Source of the DNA: Actinomycetes bacterium
GTDB taxonomy: Bacteria > Actinomycetota > Coriobacteriia > Coriobacteriales > Eggerthellaceae
Reading direction: 5' to 3'
Assembly (NCBI GenBank): GCA_023403475.1
Contig: JAEYEL010000139.1
Location: 1-16,321 of the forward strand
DNA: 16,321 nt
Part shown: piece after piece, positions 7,346 through 15,727 of the stretch
How the letters are laid out: every line of letters begins with the position of its first letter
Position numbering within the stretch: the stretch's first letter is position 1
Program-made: the position numbers and the translations under genes
The notes under the pieces: generated by a model
Told to the model about the DNA's origin: nothing
Seen by the model: only the letters and a program-made list of their open reading frames with translations
Databases searched by the model: none

Positions 7346-10300
7346 CTAACGCTTCTCGTTTCTTCTACGGCTCAGCGAAAGCGCTGCCGCGCCGAAGGCA
7401 ACGGCTGCCGCGCCGCACGCAAGCGACACGAACGGTTGTGCGCTGTCCCCTGTTTTGGCCAGAGCACGGGCGCCCGATTTGGATCCTCCCGAAGCGCTGT
7501 TCTGGCCGTACGCGCCATCGCCCGGCACAATCGGGTCTTCGACCGGCTTGGGCTTGATGGTGAACGAACCTGCCACCTTACCCTCGTAGTTGCCCTTGAA
7601 GGTCACGAGATACTTCGCCTCGCCCGGCTCCACGTTGTTCGTCGCCGCAAGGTCGTAATCGACGCCCGAGGCAAGCACTACGCCGTTCACCGTTACTACC
7701 GCATCGGGAACAATAGGGCTTCCTGTGTAGGTTTGCGGCTCGACGGTCACCTTCACTTCGTTCTCTGTAATTTTGCGGGCGCTCACGGAAACTGTCGCAG
7801 AAAGTTCCGCCGACTCATAGTTATCCGCATCAGCAGGCGTGAACACCACGGCGAAATCGGTAACGCCGCTGTCGGACACGCTTGGCGCAGCAGAGGGGTC
7901 TTTCCACGCGAACGCACCGTCAACCGACGCGACCCCGCCGCCAAGAACGCTTTCCGCCAATGTCTGGCCAAATTCCAAGGGAGAGGCCGTCGGCGCGGTA
8001 ACGATCGTCGGCTTCGCTTTCGCAACCGGCAAAGCAACGTTGCGCTTTACGGTCTTCGAAGCTGGATCCCAACCCTCAACGTTCGAGTAGTCGTTTGCCG
8101 CAAGCTCGTCGGGTGTTGGAGCGAACACCGCAGCATAGGCGGCAATGCTAGGCGTAGGCACTATCGTCCCGTCAGCCCATTCCCAGCCATCGGGTAACCC
8201 AACATCGGCAAGAGCCTTGCTCGGATCATAGGTTACCGCAGCAAGAACAGGGTTTTCCACCATGCCTTTCGCTTGAGTCTTCACAGCAAGGGGCCTCGCA
8301 TAAGCCTGACTGTAGTTCGGCAGTTCGTCAACCTTGGCGAACAGGAAATACTGCGTTGCAGCCTCTAACCCGTTGAACGAGGCGGAATCCTGCCAAGCCA
8401 AACCTTCAAGATTCGACTCATCGCTCTTCGACAGGGCGTATTTCACCGTGGCCGGAGTCTCGCCATCGTTTGGCGCAGCCAAGCTCACCAGCGTCTTGCC
8501 TTCCGCCGGAACAAGGGTGACGGAGTTCGAACTTACCGTTGTCTCCACGTCTTCGTCGAAACGAATCTCGTTGACGGCCTTGCTAACGACCGCCGTGGCA
8601 ACGGGCGAGGCAGAAGAAACACTCTCGCCGCCAAAGGCCTTGCCCGACACGACGCAGTAATAATAGTAGCTGCCCACGCTCTTGCCCTGCGGAATTCCGT
8701 ATCTTGCAGCGGTGGCACCGGCGATCAGGGTGCCCGGCTGACCCTCTTCGGCAGTCTCGTACCACTGATACCCCGTGATGGAACCACCCGCAGGAGCAGT
8801 TGCCTCCACCGAAACTGCAAGGGAATCCGCCGCATAGCCGTACGTACCGCTCGCTCCATCCACCTTCACGATAACGGGAGCTTCGGGCACCCATTTCGCG
8901 TACAGCGTCAGATCCTCCGTTACGGGGGTGCCGGCAAAGTCGAACGCCTCGTCCGAGAGCGTCGCCCCGCCGTCCGCGCTTGTGAACCAGCCGGCAAACG
9001 TACTGCCATCCTTCGTCACAGTCTCGCTCGGTGCAGCCGCATACGTGCCCTTTTCGATCTCTTGCGCGGCGGGTGTCGGCGAGCCCCCCATCGCGTCGAA
9101 CGTTATCGTCACTTTATTCATCGTCGGCGCGGGACCCAAGGAATTCCATGACCAGCGATTAGCGGACATGATGGTCTCCACGTACTTCTTTGCCGCAGCC
9201 GCAACGTCATAGCCCGATGCCTCCACATCGTAACACGCATAGAAAGCGTTGTTGCTCATCACGGGCTTGTCGGCAGAGATTGACTCGAACCGCACTTTGC
9301 TCAGCGGCGTTTCGCGGAATGCGTTGCTGCCGATTTTGGCGACGTTTTTGGGAACGACGATTTCCCGAATACCCGACTTGCGGAATGCGTTGGCGCCGAT
9401 CTGCTCAAGCTGCGAACCTTCGGCAAACGTTACTTTCTTGATGTTGCCCAAATTCGTCGAAGAACTGGCGCTTGTGGTTCCAAACGCCTGTGCGCCGATC
9501 GTCTTTACGCTTGCAGGAATCTCCACTGACGCGATCTTGGAAGCGCTTTCGCTGATCTCGCCGGTGCTCCCGCCGAATGCCTTGTCTGCGATGCTGGTTA
9601 CGGTATAGACTTTGCCGTCTTTTTCCACCGTGCCAGGAATGACCATGTCGAAAGCGTCTTTGCTTCCCTTGTATGCAACGCCCGTAATGCTAGCCGTACC
9701 CGCTGTCTCGTCCATCTCGAACATGAACTCATAGGGCGTGCCTTCAACAAGCTTGAACGTTCCGGAACGAGTCCCCGTAAACGCGCTTCCTTCAACCGCC
9801 GTAATCTCGAACGACGCTTCGCCAAGCTTGTCGTTACCGGCATAGGCGATGGTATAGTCGGTGCCCTCGGTCAGCTGAGAGCCTCCGTACCACACGGTGA
9901 CGGGGGTGTAGACGGCACCATCTTCGAAAACGATATCCTCTGTTCCTTTGACGACGGCATTTGCAAGATCGATTTTGACACCCTCGTCTTTGATGAGGAA
10001 CTTCATATTGTCATAGTTGCTGAAATTACCGCCCGATATGTAGCGAACGATAATGTAGCCGAGGTCTTCTCCGCCCTGCTTCCCAAGGTTTTCCTTGCCC
10101 TGCTCGACCGTTTGACCATCGTTCAAGGCCTGACCGTACACAACACGGTAGTCACGTCCTTCGACGAGGCTCTTGCCCTTGAAAACGACGTCAACGACCG
10201 TGGGCTTTACGGGATGCCCCGTATAGGCGAATGTCACAAGGTCGCCATCCTGCTGGCCGGCACCGCTTCCTACCGGCAGGTCGCTGCGGCGAGTAAGGCT

Positions 10301-12919
10301 ATCCCATGCGTACTTGTTGCCCATGTACTCGATTTCGGTAGGATAAGCGCCCTGCGCCAGCTTATCGGGGTCTTTGTCCCAGATGATCTTTGCAGTCTTT
10401 ATGTTGAAAATTCCCGTTGCGGTACCCGTGAAATGGGTGCTGGCCTCATCGGAGGCTTTGATGGTTATTTGGTATTTACCGGCGTTGACAGCCCCTTTCT
10501 TGCCGGTATCGACGTTTGTCGCCTCGTTGTTCTCGTCCAAGAACGAGAGATTCCCGTTGTCGGAAGGCACCTCGAACGTGTACTCGGTGGCGGCAACTTC
10601 CTTGCCAGCCAAGTTCGTAACGTGCACGGCGCTTTGGGAAGGCGTCTGCGCCTTCCAGTTAAAGGTCGCCGCGTCAATAAGCACGGTGCAGTTCGCAAGG
10701 TCGCCCTTGTCGATACCGTATGCCACTTTCTGGGAAGCTTCGCCTTTATAACCGCCCAAACCCTTGACGGTGCCCGAATAGGGAGCTTCTCCTGCAGCAG
10801 TGATCTCGGTAGCGCCTTTCTGGGGCTCCACGTAGAAGTCGACGTTTTGCTGCAGCAAGGTATTGTCGGCAAGGCGAACCGTTACGCCCGGAGCCGCCTC
10901 AAGACCCGTATACTGGGCGTTGGTTGCAAGCTCGACGGTTGCGTTGGCAATATCTGTCAGACTCCATGTAACCTGACGGTTGAGCACCGGGTACCCCCCG
11001 TTTACCGTCCCGTCCGACTTCGCCCAATACCTCGACCAGCCGCCTTTGTCGCCCGCAGAGTTCAAAATGCTCAGAACCGTCGCCCCTTCGGCAACGACCG
11101 TGCTCGACGAGCCCTGCGACGTCTCGATCGAAGTGTTGTTCTTCAACTCGCCATTGCTTACCAGCACGTTGTTCGAAACCGTGCCGCCGGACGACTCCGT
11201 GTCGTCACTGTACATGCCGTACACAAGGCGATCATCGTAGACCTTGCCCTTTTCGGCAACGTTGTCATGAACGTAGCCGGAGTTATCGCCCACAAGCGCA
11301 CGCTGGCGCATGTTGTCGATAGCCAGAACAGTACCGGCGTTGTAGCATCCGTACACTTCGGGCAGAGGAGAAACGCGCGTCTGCGCACCGTCCTCCGCTT
11401 TGGTGAAGTAGGAGATGTTTCCCGCAATGCCGGAAGCGAAATAGCCGCCCGACGTCTTGATTGTTTTAAGCGATTCGTCTTCCCATGTGCCGGCCGCCAC
11501 GGTGCCTAGGTTGGCGCAATACGCCACGGTTCCATACGAGCTGCCCACGATCCCCGACGGGAACGGCTTGGTTGAACGCGTTCCCAGAACATAGGTGCCC
11601 GAATCGTTCAAGCACCCTTCGATAGACGTGTTCGTGCCCGTGCGACCTGCAATGCCGGCAGGAAACGCATAGCCCCAAACGTTACCGCTGTTGCCGCAGT
11701 TTGTAATCGACAGGCTGGCTGCACCTTCCGTCATACCGTCGTCAGAACCCTCTTGCGAGAAGTTGCCGTGGTACGACGAAGTGGTGGTCTTGGCGCGCAG
11801 GCTGCCCACAATGCCCGCAACGCCCGTAGTATGATTGGCGCTCAGGTAGCCGCTGTTATAGCAGCTATCTATGGAAGCGCGGCTATATCCGGCGATGCCG
11901 CCCACATTGGAGCCCTGCGAGTACACCACGTTTCCGAAGCGGTCTATGCCGTTGGTCTGGGGAGTATCGACGGAAACATTCCCCGTGTTCGCGCACCCGG
12001 AAACGAACCCGTGCGCACCGCTCGTCGCCTTGTCGAGCGAGCTGTCGAGCGCACCCGCGCTGCCCACGATACCGCCGATGTTTATGGCTAGAATGGACTG
12101 GTCATCCCAGTCTGCCTCGTCTTTGCCGGCCTTGTAAGGAACACCCGTCTCGCTCACGCTTACGAAGCCGTTGTTCGTGCAGGAAGAGACGTTCCCCTCG
12201 CACACGCCGGCCAAACCGCCCACGTTCTTAATGGGGAACACGATGGATTTCGTTTGATCCATGGCATGCGAAACGGTTACTTTGCCGTTGTTCGTGCAGT
12301 TCTCGACGGAACCGGCGGAATAGCCGACCAGCATGCCCACGTTCTCAATGGCCTTGTCGTTATCGCTGGCACTCAGAGAAAGCGAGAGAGACGCGGCCGA
12401 CCCGACGGTCAGGTTCTTGATAACCGAGTTTTGGCCGGCCTTGCCGATCAGCCCTATGTTTACGGTGTTGCCCGTGTCCAGCACGAAGTTATCGATCCGC
12501 TTGCCGCCTCCGTCGAATATGCCCTCGAACGTCTTGCCGTTTTGGCCGCCCGCAGGGGCAATCGTCTGGCCTTTGAAGTTAAGGTCTGCGCCAAGCCGCA
12601 CCGTCTTGCCCGCAAACGAAGCGGACTCGCTTGCGCCGCTGCCGTCAACGTCGGCGGTTCCGTTCACTAAGCTCACGAAACCTGCGTAATCGCTTTCGTT
12701 CGAAAGGACGTACGTATCGTCGCCCGCATCGTGGTTCGTGTACCACGTGTAGCTCGGCTCAATACCTGCCGCCCAACTGATGATGGGAAGGGCTACCAGC
12801 ACGATGCACGCGGCGGCCAATGCCGCTATCGAACGCACGGAAAGCTTCCCTCGTCTCATTCGCAGCTTAGGTGAATCGCCTTTCCTGCGATGCACCGTTT
12901 GACCTGCTGTCTCTCGCAT
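7346..12919 (-). CDS. Giant cell-wall-anchored surface protein with GLUG, BspA-LRR, InlB-repeat and Ig-like modules, LAKTG sorting signal
   Basis: The product is 1,857 residues. A basic N-terminus and hydrophobic core (about 28-50, ending SWAAG) form an export signal. Residues about 190-535 hold at least eight GLUG-like repeats (pattern N-x-G-G-I-A-G followed by S-C-x-N-x-G). Then come Ig/MBG-like sandwich units of the Y-T-G ... D-Y pattern. BspA-type leucine-rich repeats (IADKAFGG, IGANAFRKSGIREIVVPKNV) lie at about 1067-1220 and an InlB/Flg_new repeat (ITFDAMGG ... LTLYAKW) at about 1268-1342. Further Ig-like domains follow. The C-terminus has LAKTG (1820-1824), a hydrophobic helix and RRRNEKR. 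Such proteins are adhesins or ligand-binding scaffolds attached by sortase; LAxTG is the motif known for class E sortases. The start at ATG 12919 has AAGGAG six bases upstream; an in-frame ATG at 13021 would overlap the previous gene and add a non-signal N-terminus. Ligand unknown. Confidence 0.9.
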   Translation of the reverse strand: MRETAGQTVHRRKGDSPKLRMRRGKLSVRSIAALAAACIVLVALPIISWAAGIEPSYTWYTNHDAGDDTYVLSNESDYAGFVSLVNGTADVDGSGASESASFAGKTVRLGADLNFKGQTIAPAGGQNGKTFEGIFDGGGKRIDNFVLDTGNTVNIGLIGKAGQNSVIKNLTVGSAASLSLSLSASDNDKAIENVGMLVGYSAGSVENCTNNGKVTVSHAMDQTKSIVFPIKNVGGLAGVCEGNVSSCTNNGFVSVSETGVPYKAGKDEADWDDQSILAINIGGIVGSAGALDSSLDKATSGAHGFVSGCANTGNVSVDTPQTNGIDRFGNVVYSQGSNVGGIAGYSRASIDSCYNSGYLSANHTTGVAGIVGSLRAKTTTSSYHGNFSQEGSDDGMTEGAASLSITNCGNSGNVWGYAFPAGIAGRTGTNTSIEGCLNDSGTYVLGTRSTKPFPSGIVGSSYGTVAYCANLGTVAAGTWEDESLKTIKTSGGYFASGIAGNISYFTKAEDGAQTRVSPLPEVYGCYNAGTVLAIDNMRQRALVGDNSGYVHDNVAEKGKVYDDRLVYGMYSDDTESSGGTVSNNVLVSNGELKNNTSIETSQGSSSTVVAEGATVLSILNSAGDKGGWSRYWAKSDGTVNGGYPVLNRQVTWSLTDIANATVELATNAQYTGLEAAPGVTVRLADNTLLQQNVDFYVEPQKGATEITAAGEAPYSGTVKGLGGYKGEASQKVAYGIDKGDLANCTVLIDAATFNWKAQTPSQSAVHVTNLAGKEVAATEYTFEVPSDNGNLSFLDENNEATNVDTGKKGAVNAGKYQITIKASDEASTHFTGTATGIFNIKTAKIIWDKDPDKLAQGAYPTEIEYMGNKYAWDSLTRRSDLPVGSGAGQQDGDLVTFAYTGHPVKPTVVDVVFKGKSLVEGRDYRVVYGQALNDGQTVEQGKENLGKQGGEDLGYIIVRYISGGNFSNYDNMKFLIKDEGVKIDLANAVVKGTEDIVFEDGAVYTPVTVWYGGSQLTEGTDYTIAYAGNDKLGEASFEITAVEGSAFTGTRSGTFKLVEGTPYEFMFEMDETAGTASITGVAYKGSKDAFDMVIPGTVEKDGKVYTVTSIADKAFGGSTGEISESASKIASVEIPASVKTIGAQAFGTTSASSSTNLGNIKKVTFAEGSQLEQIGANAFRKSGIREIVVPKNVAKIGSNAFRETPLSKVRFESISADKPVMSNNAFYACYDVEASGYDVAAAAKKYVETIMSANRWSWNSLGPAPTMNKVTITFDAMGGSPTPAAQEIEKGTYAAAPSETVTKDGSTFAGWFTSADGGATLSDEAFDFAGTPVTEDLTLYAKWVPEAPVIVKVDGASGTYGYAADSLAVSVEATAPAGGSITGYQWYETAEEGQPGTLIAGATAARYGIPQGKSVGSYYYYCVVSGKAFGGESVSSASPVATAVVSKAVNEIRFDEDVETTVSSNSVTLVPAEGKTLVSLAAPNDGETPATVKYALSKSDESNLEGLAWQDSASFNGLEAATQYFLFAKVDELPNYSQAYARPLAVKTQAKGMVENPVLAAVTYDPSKALADVGLPDGWEWADGTIVPTPSIAAYAAVFAPTPDELAANDYSNVEGWDPASKTVKRNVALPVAKAKPTIVTAPTASPLEFGQTLAESVLGGGVASVDGAFAWKDPSAAPSVSDSGVTDFAVVFTPADADNYESAELSATVSVSARKITENEVKVTVEPQTYTGSPIVPDAVVTVNGVVLASGVDYDLAATNNVEPGEAKYLVTFKGNYEGKVAGSFTIKPKPVEDPIVPGDGAYGQNSASGGSKSGARALAKTGDSAQPFVSLACGAAAVAFGAAALSLSRRRNEKR
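11330..12345 (-). repeat. GLUG-type repeat array within the giant surface protein
   Basis: The encoded protein repeats a unit of about 25-60 residues in which a glycine-rich N-x-G-G-I/L-A/V-G strand is followed by S/G-C-x-N-x-G. Examples are VGGLAGVCEGNVSSCTNNG, VGGIAGYSRASIDSCYNSG and FPSGIVGSSYGTVAYCANLG. One cysteine recurs per unit. The spacing suggests a right-handed beta-helix. Boundaries are approximate. Confidence 0.7.
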
Positions 12920-12981
12920 CTCCTGCTCCTTTTCCAACGTTTCCAACGACTGCCTGACTTCGCCAACCATGTGTCTATCGA

Positions 12982-14118
12982 TCACGCAAGCGCAACTCCG
13001 CGCACCTGCCTCCGATACCATACGAACGACTCCATTCCCCCAACGGCAAGCACTGCCACGCCAAGGGGGAAAGCATACCTTTTGAAGGGGTTATCTGGAT
13101 CTATGGCTCTTTCCGTTTCGGAATCGTTCCTGTTCATTACTTGGAAGACCGAGAACTTGCCCGATGCGGTATGACCGCCGGACGATTCAGTGCCGGATGC
13201 ATCGCCGGCAGATCCGCCCGACTCCCCTTCGGCGGCTTCCGTATCGCCCAAACTGGCCGCATCGGCACCGCCCTGCGTGCCTTCCGCCAAACCGGCTCCG
13301 GCACCGATGCCGGATTCGCCCGCGCCCGATCCGTCGCCAACAGCGCTCCCGGAGCCGTCGCCCCCACCAGAGGAGCCTCCCCCGCCGCCTTCTCCGTCAC
13401 CAGGAGTCACCGCCGGACCACCTTCCAGCACCACGTACAACGTATGTATCCATTTGATCTGATACTGAGAGGTTCCCCCGGCGGGCGTCGAACCGAACAG
13501 CAGTCGGAACCGCGTGCCTTCGCTCATGTCGTAATTGGGGTCGGCGCTTGCGTTCTTGACCTCGTTGCTTTCGAGGGCAAGAATAGGGTAGACCTGTTGG
13601 GCCCCCGTATAGCTTCCAATATCCACGTTCGGGTAGTAATAGCGGTTCTCGCCGAAAATGTATCCGTAGCTCACAGGCCTGTCGATGTGGTCGGCTGTGC
13701 CGAATGCCAACTGCTTGACGCCGGCAACGTTCACGCCCGCATTGGCAAGCACCGTCGACAAAGGCACGCCTCGTCCCGTCATGGTGTAGTACGATCCGCC
13801 TCCTAAAGCCGTATAGCTTTGCGTGATCGTGCCCATAGACTCCATCTCTTCAACCGAATACGTTTTGTTGATGACGAACCGCTCGTCGTCTCCTTGCATG
13901 TTGGTCGGCCGGTAAAGCTCGTAGTAGGCTTTGACCGTCAAGGACGCTTGAGGATGGTAGCCGTCCTTCACCATGCCGCCTTCAGGATCTTTCGTGTTAA
14001 CAGTGGCGCTGCCCGTTACCGTTGCGTTCCCAAAACCAGCGTTCGACGAAACGTACAAGGTCACAATGCCATAGACCAGAGGCCGAAACAAGCCCTGCGT
14101 TTCGTCGACGGCCGCCAT
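12982..14118 (-). CDS. C-terminal fragment: Big2 remainder, unknown domain, Gly-rich linker, membrane anchor
   Basis: Taken alone the fragment is 378 residues from ATG 14118 and has no signal peptide. Residues 1-45 complete a Big2 fold. Residues about 85-225 contain the region TYSVEEMESMGTITQSYTA followed by GRGVPLSTVLANAGVN, which resembles the small domain that in other surface proteins of this group is compared with molybdopterin-binding or sulfite-oxidase-like folds; that comparison is weak. A Gly/Ser/Ala-rich linker (about 232-330) leads to a transmembrane helix near 352-368 and a short basic tail, so the intact protein would be anchored outside the cell. GGGGGA lies eight bases before ATG 14118, so re-initiation is conceivable, but the product would lack a secretion signal and probably stay inside. 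Confidence 0.6.
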   Translation of the reverse strand: MAAVDETQGLFRPLVYGIVTLYVSSNAGFGNATVTGSATVNTKDPEGGMVKDGYHPQASLTVKAYYELYRPTNMQGDDERFVINKTYSVEEMESMGTITQSYTALGGGSYYTMTGRGVPLSTVLANAGVNVAGVKQLAFGTADHIDRPVSYGYIFGENRYYYPNVDIGSYTGAQQVYPILALESNEVKNASADPNYDMSEGTRFRLLFGSTPAGGTSQYQIKWIHTLYVVLEGGPAVTPGDGEGGGGGSSGGGDGSGSAVGDGSGAGESGIGAGAGLAEGTQGGADAASLGDTEAAEGESGGSAGDASGTESSGGHTASGKFSVFQVMNRNDSETERAIDPDNPFKRYAFPLGVAVLAVGGMESFVWYRRQVRGVALA

Positions 14119-14136
14119 AGCGGAATCCCCCGCATA

Positions 14137-14967
14137 TCAAAGCACATCGGCGATATCTCCGGTTTGAGACGAGATAGATCCGTTTTTCGTCGAGTAGGTT
14201 TGCGTCTGGCCCGTAACAGGATCCATCACATCAACCAGGGCATGGAATTGCGCTTGGGCTGTCGTGATATCGGCTTCCAGAACATAAGCCGCAGATCCTA
14301 TGTCGTTTCCGTCCGGATCGGCTATGCGAACGGATGTGACATAGCGTGCATCGCTTTGCCCGGATATATCTACGTATGCCTTTGCGACAAGGGAAGATCC
14401 CGAAACGGTATTGGAGCTTACCGTCGCGCGCACCTCGACCTTGCCGTCGGCGATTGCCGTCAGAATGCCTGCTGAGTTGATGGTGGCCAAAGATGGGTCG
14501 CTCGTGCTCCATGTGACCAAGCGGGTACCCGGTTCGTTAGTCCAATCCGACCAGTAGACAACGCTGTCGAACTGGATGGTGCCGCCCTTGGTGGATACGT
14601 ATGCGGTTTCCAAGTACGGATTGGTCGCATACCCTAAACATGTGCTGGTTTGATGATAGAAGATCGCGACATCATCGACATAGTGCTGCACGGTTCCACC
14701 AGAGCCACCCGAACCGCCACCGGAATCACCAGAGTCTCCTCCCGACTCGCCACCAGAACCGTCGCCCGATTCGCCGGAACCGCCCGAATCCCCGCCGGGT
14801 TCGCCTTGTCCGCCCTCATCGCCGCCATCCTCTGCTGTCAGCTCCTCTGCAAAAGCTTGGTCGTGCAGATACGATACCGAATATAGGGGCAGTGCGCCGA
14901 GAGAAATCGCGCAGACAACGGCGACGGTCAAGAACGACCGCAGAGAACGCGCTATCACAGACCTCAT
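14137..14967 (-). CDS. N-terminal fragment: signal peptide, Gly/Ser linker, Big2 domain, truncated by TGA
   Basis: The product is 276 residues to the premature TGA. A basic start (MRSVIARSLRSF) and hydrophobic core, then AFA-EE at about 38-42, make a good Sec signal peptide. The following 45 residues are almost entirely Gly, Ser, Glu and Asp, a flexible spacer. A Big2-type Ig domain (VTWSTSDPSLATINSAGILT) follows, then the first half of a second one. As written the product would be secreted without its membrane anchor. The start is uncertain: ATG 14967 has GCGAGGG eight bases upstream; TTG 15021 has GAGGG closer by; a TTG at 15075 has nothing. I prefer 14967 because it gives a compact signal peptide. 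Confidence 0.65.
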   Translation of the reverse strand: MRSVIARSLRSFLTVAVVCAISLGALPLYSVSYLHDQAFAEELTAEDGGDEGGQGEPGGDSGGSGESGDGSGGESGGDSGDSGGGSGGSGGTVQHYVDDVAIFYHQTSTCLGYATNPYLETAYVSTKGGTIQFDSVVYWSDWTNEPGTRLVTWSTSDPSLATINSAGILTAIADGKVEVRATVSSNTVSGSSLVAKAYVDISGQSDARYVTSVRIADPDGNDIGSAAYVLEADITTAQAQFHALVDVMDPVTGQTQTYSTKNGSISSQTGDIADVL

Positions 14968-15021
14968 GCATGCCGCCCTCGCGAGCATCGATCGTATAGG
15001 AAGTTTCGACCCGGCAAGCAA

Positions 15022-15177
15022 GTTTCCCTCTTTCCGCTTCTCGTATTTATATATTTCCAAAAGAAAATTATTCAAACAAATAAATTATACACTTTTTTCA
15101 TCCATTTTATTTCAGGATTAATACTTTATAAAAATAATTTCGATTCATTATAGTGTGGTTGTTTTCTCCCCCTAAAG
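15022..15177 (-). promoter_or_regulatory. AT-rich promoter region upstream of the surface-protein genes
   Basis: This stretch is far more AT-rich than the rest of the window. On the minus strand it contains two perfect TATAAT hexamers, at 15084-15089 and 15147-15152, both suitable -10 elements reading toward the surface-protein genes. Neither has a good TTGACA-like -35 at 16-18 bases, so activator dependence is possible. I see no Fur- or DtxR-type palindrome. It lies directly after the rpmE terminator. Confidence 0.45.
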
Positions 15178-15214
15178 CAGCAAGGCCCCAGCCGTTATGG
15201 CTGGGGCCTTGCTG
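15178..15214 (-). terminator. Intrinsic terminator of rpmE
   Basis: Two 16-base arms, 15178-15193 and 15199-15214, pair perfectly around a 5-base loop and are GC-rich. On the minus strand the stem lies 21 bases after the rpmE stop and is followed by only three T's, so the U-tract is weak but the stem is very strong. Its position just after the extended L31 frame supports that frame as real. Confidence 0.8.
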
Positions 15215-15235
15215 AAAACAGATTGGAACTATGCG

Positions 15236-15727
15236 CTACTCGGCAGCCTCTGCGGGCGCCTCAGCGGGAACGGAAGCCTCGGCGGGAGCCTCCACCTCAA
15301 GGGCTGCAGCGGCTTCGGCAGCCTGCGCCTCGGCAGCAGCGGCAGCTTCAGCTTCGGCGGCGGCAGCACGAGCGGCCTCGACCTCTGCCTTCTTGGCGAA
15401 TTCCTCGGCACGCTTGGCCTTTGCGGCGGCCTTTGCCTCGCGCTCTGCCTTGCGAGCGGCTTCAAGCTCTGCGGCCTTCGCGGCCTTCGCGGCCTTGCGG
15501 GCAGCCTCGCGCTCGGCGACCATGTCTTTGGCCGATCCGAACTTGTCGGCGAAACGCTGCACGCGTCCGCCGGTATCGACGAACTTCTGCTGACCCGTGT
15601 AGAACGGATGGCAGGCGTTGCAGATATCGATCTTGAGCTCAGGCTTCGTAGAACGCGTGGTGAACGTGTTGCCGCAGCTGCACTTCACCGTGCACTCCAT
15701 GTACTCCGGATGAATTCCCTGCTTCAT
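15236..15727 (-). CDS. rpmE: 50S ribosomal protein bL31 with long Ala/Glu-rich C-terminal tail
   Basis: The product is 163 residues. The first ~67 match bL31: MKQGIHPEYMECTVKCSCGN, then ICNACHPFYTGQQ and DTGGRVQRFADKFG. Cys16, Cys18, Cys36 and Cys39 occupy the zinc-ribbon positions of the zinc-binding (C+) type; Cys12 is an extra cysteine. Residues about 68-163 are a low-complexity tail of Ala with Glu, Lys and Arg, predicted to be a long charged helix, ending in an A-P-A-E-rich stretch. Ordinary bL31 is about 66-90 residues, so the tail more than doubles it. AAGGAG sits eight bases before ATG 15727. Transcription appears monocistronic: it has its own promoter, a hairpin leader and a strong terminator. 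The protein binds the central protuberance of the 50S subunit and bridges to the 30S. Confidence 0.95.
   Translation of the reverse strand: MKQGIHPEYMECTVKCSCGNTFTTRSTKPELKIDICNACHPFYTGQQKFVDTGGRVQRFADKFGSAKDMVAEREAARKAAKAAKAAELEAARKAEREAKAAAKAKRAEEFAKKAEVEAARAAAAEAEAAAAAEAQAAEAAAALEVEAPAEASVPAEAPAEAAE

Larger units (their letters stand above)
12982..14967 (-). pseudogene. Composite surface-protein gene interrupted by an in-frame TGA
   Basis: The two reading frames 14137-14967 and 12982-14118 are in the same frame (their offset is an exact multiple of three), and the 18 bases between them read TGA plus five sense codons. Read through, the product would be about 661 residues: signal peptide, Gly/Ser linker, two Big2 domains, a C-terminal ligand or cofactor-like domain, a second Gly/Ser linker and a transmembrane anchor. 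The TGA (14137-14139) falls at the exact position of the conserved Big2 tryptophan: the first Big2 has W-S-T-S-D, the second has stop-Y-A-G-D. A TGG-to-TGA change at the third base is the simplest cause. Recent decay, strain-level phase or a sequencing error are all possible; standard-code TGA stops are used by neighbouring genes, so whole-genome recoding is unlikely. Confidence 0.75.

Noticed and set aside
10112..11509. Long plus-strand open frame opposite the giant surface protein (465 codons)
   Set aside because: It is antisense to a well-supported multidomain protein, has no domain logic or ribosome site, and is expected in GC-rich DNA.
12920..13021. Start of the giant protein at 13021
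   Set aside because: No ribosome site, overlap with the upstream frame, and it would put 34 non-signal residues ahead of a well-spaced AAGGAG start at 12919.
14137..14139. TGA as selenocysteine
   Set aside because: Alignment puts Trp, not Cys, at this position, and only a 4-bp stem follows the TGA, unlike a bacterial SECIS element.
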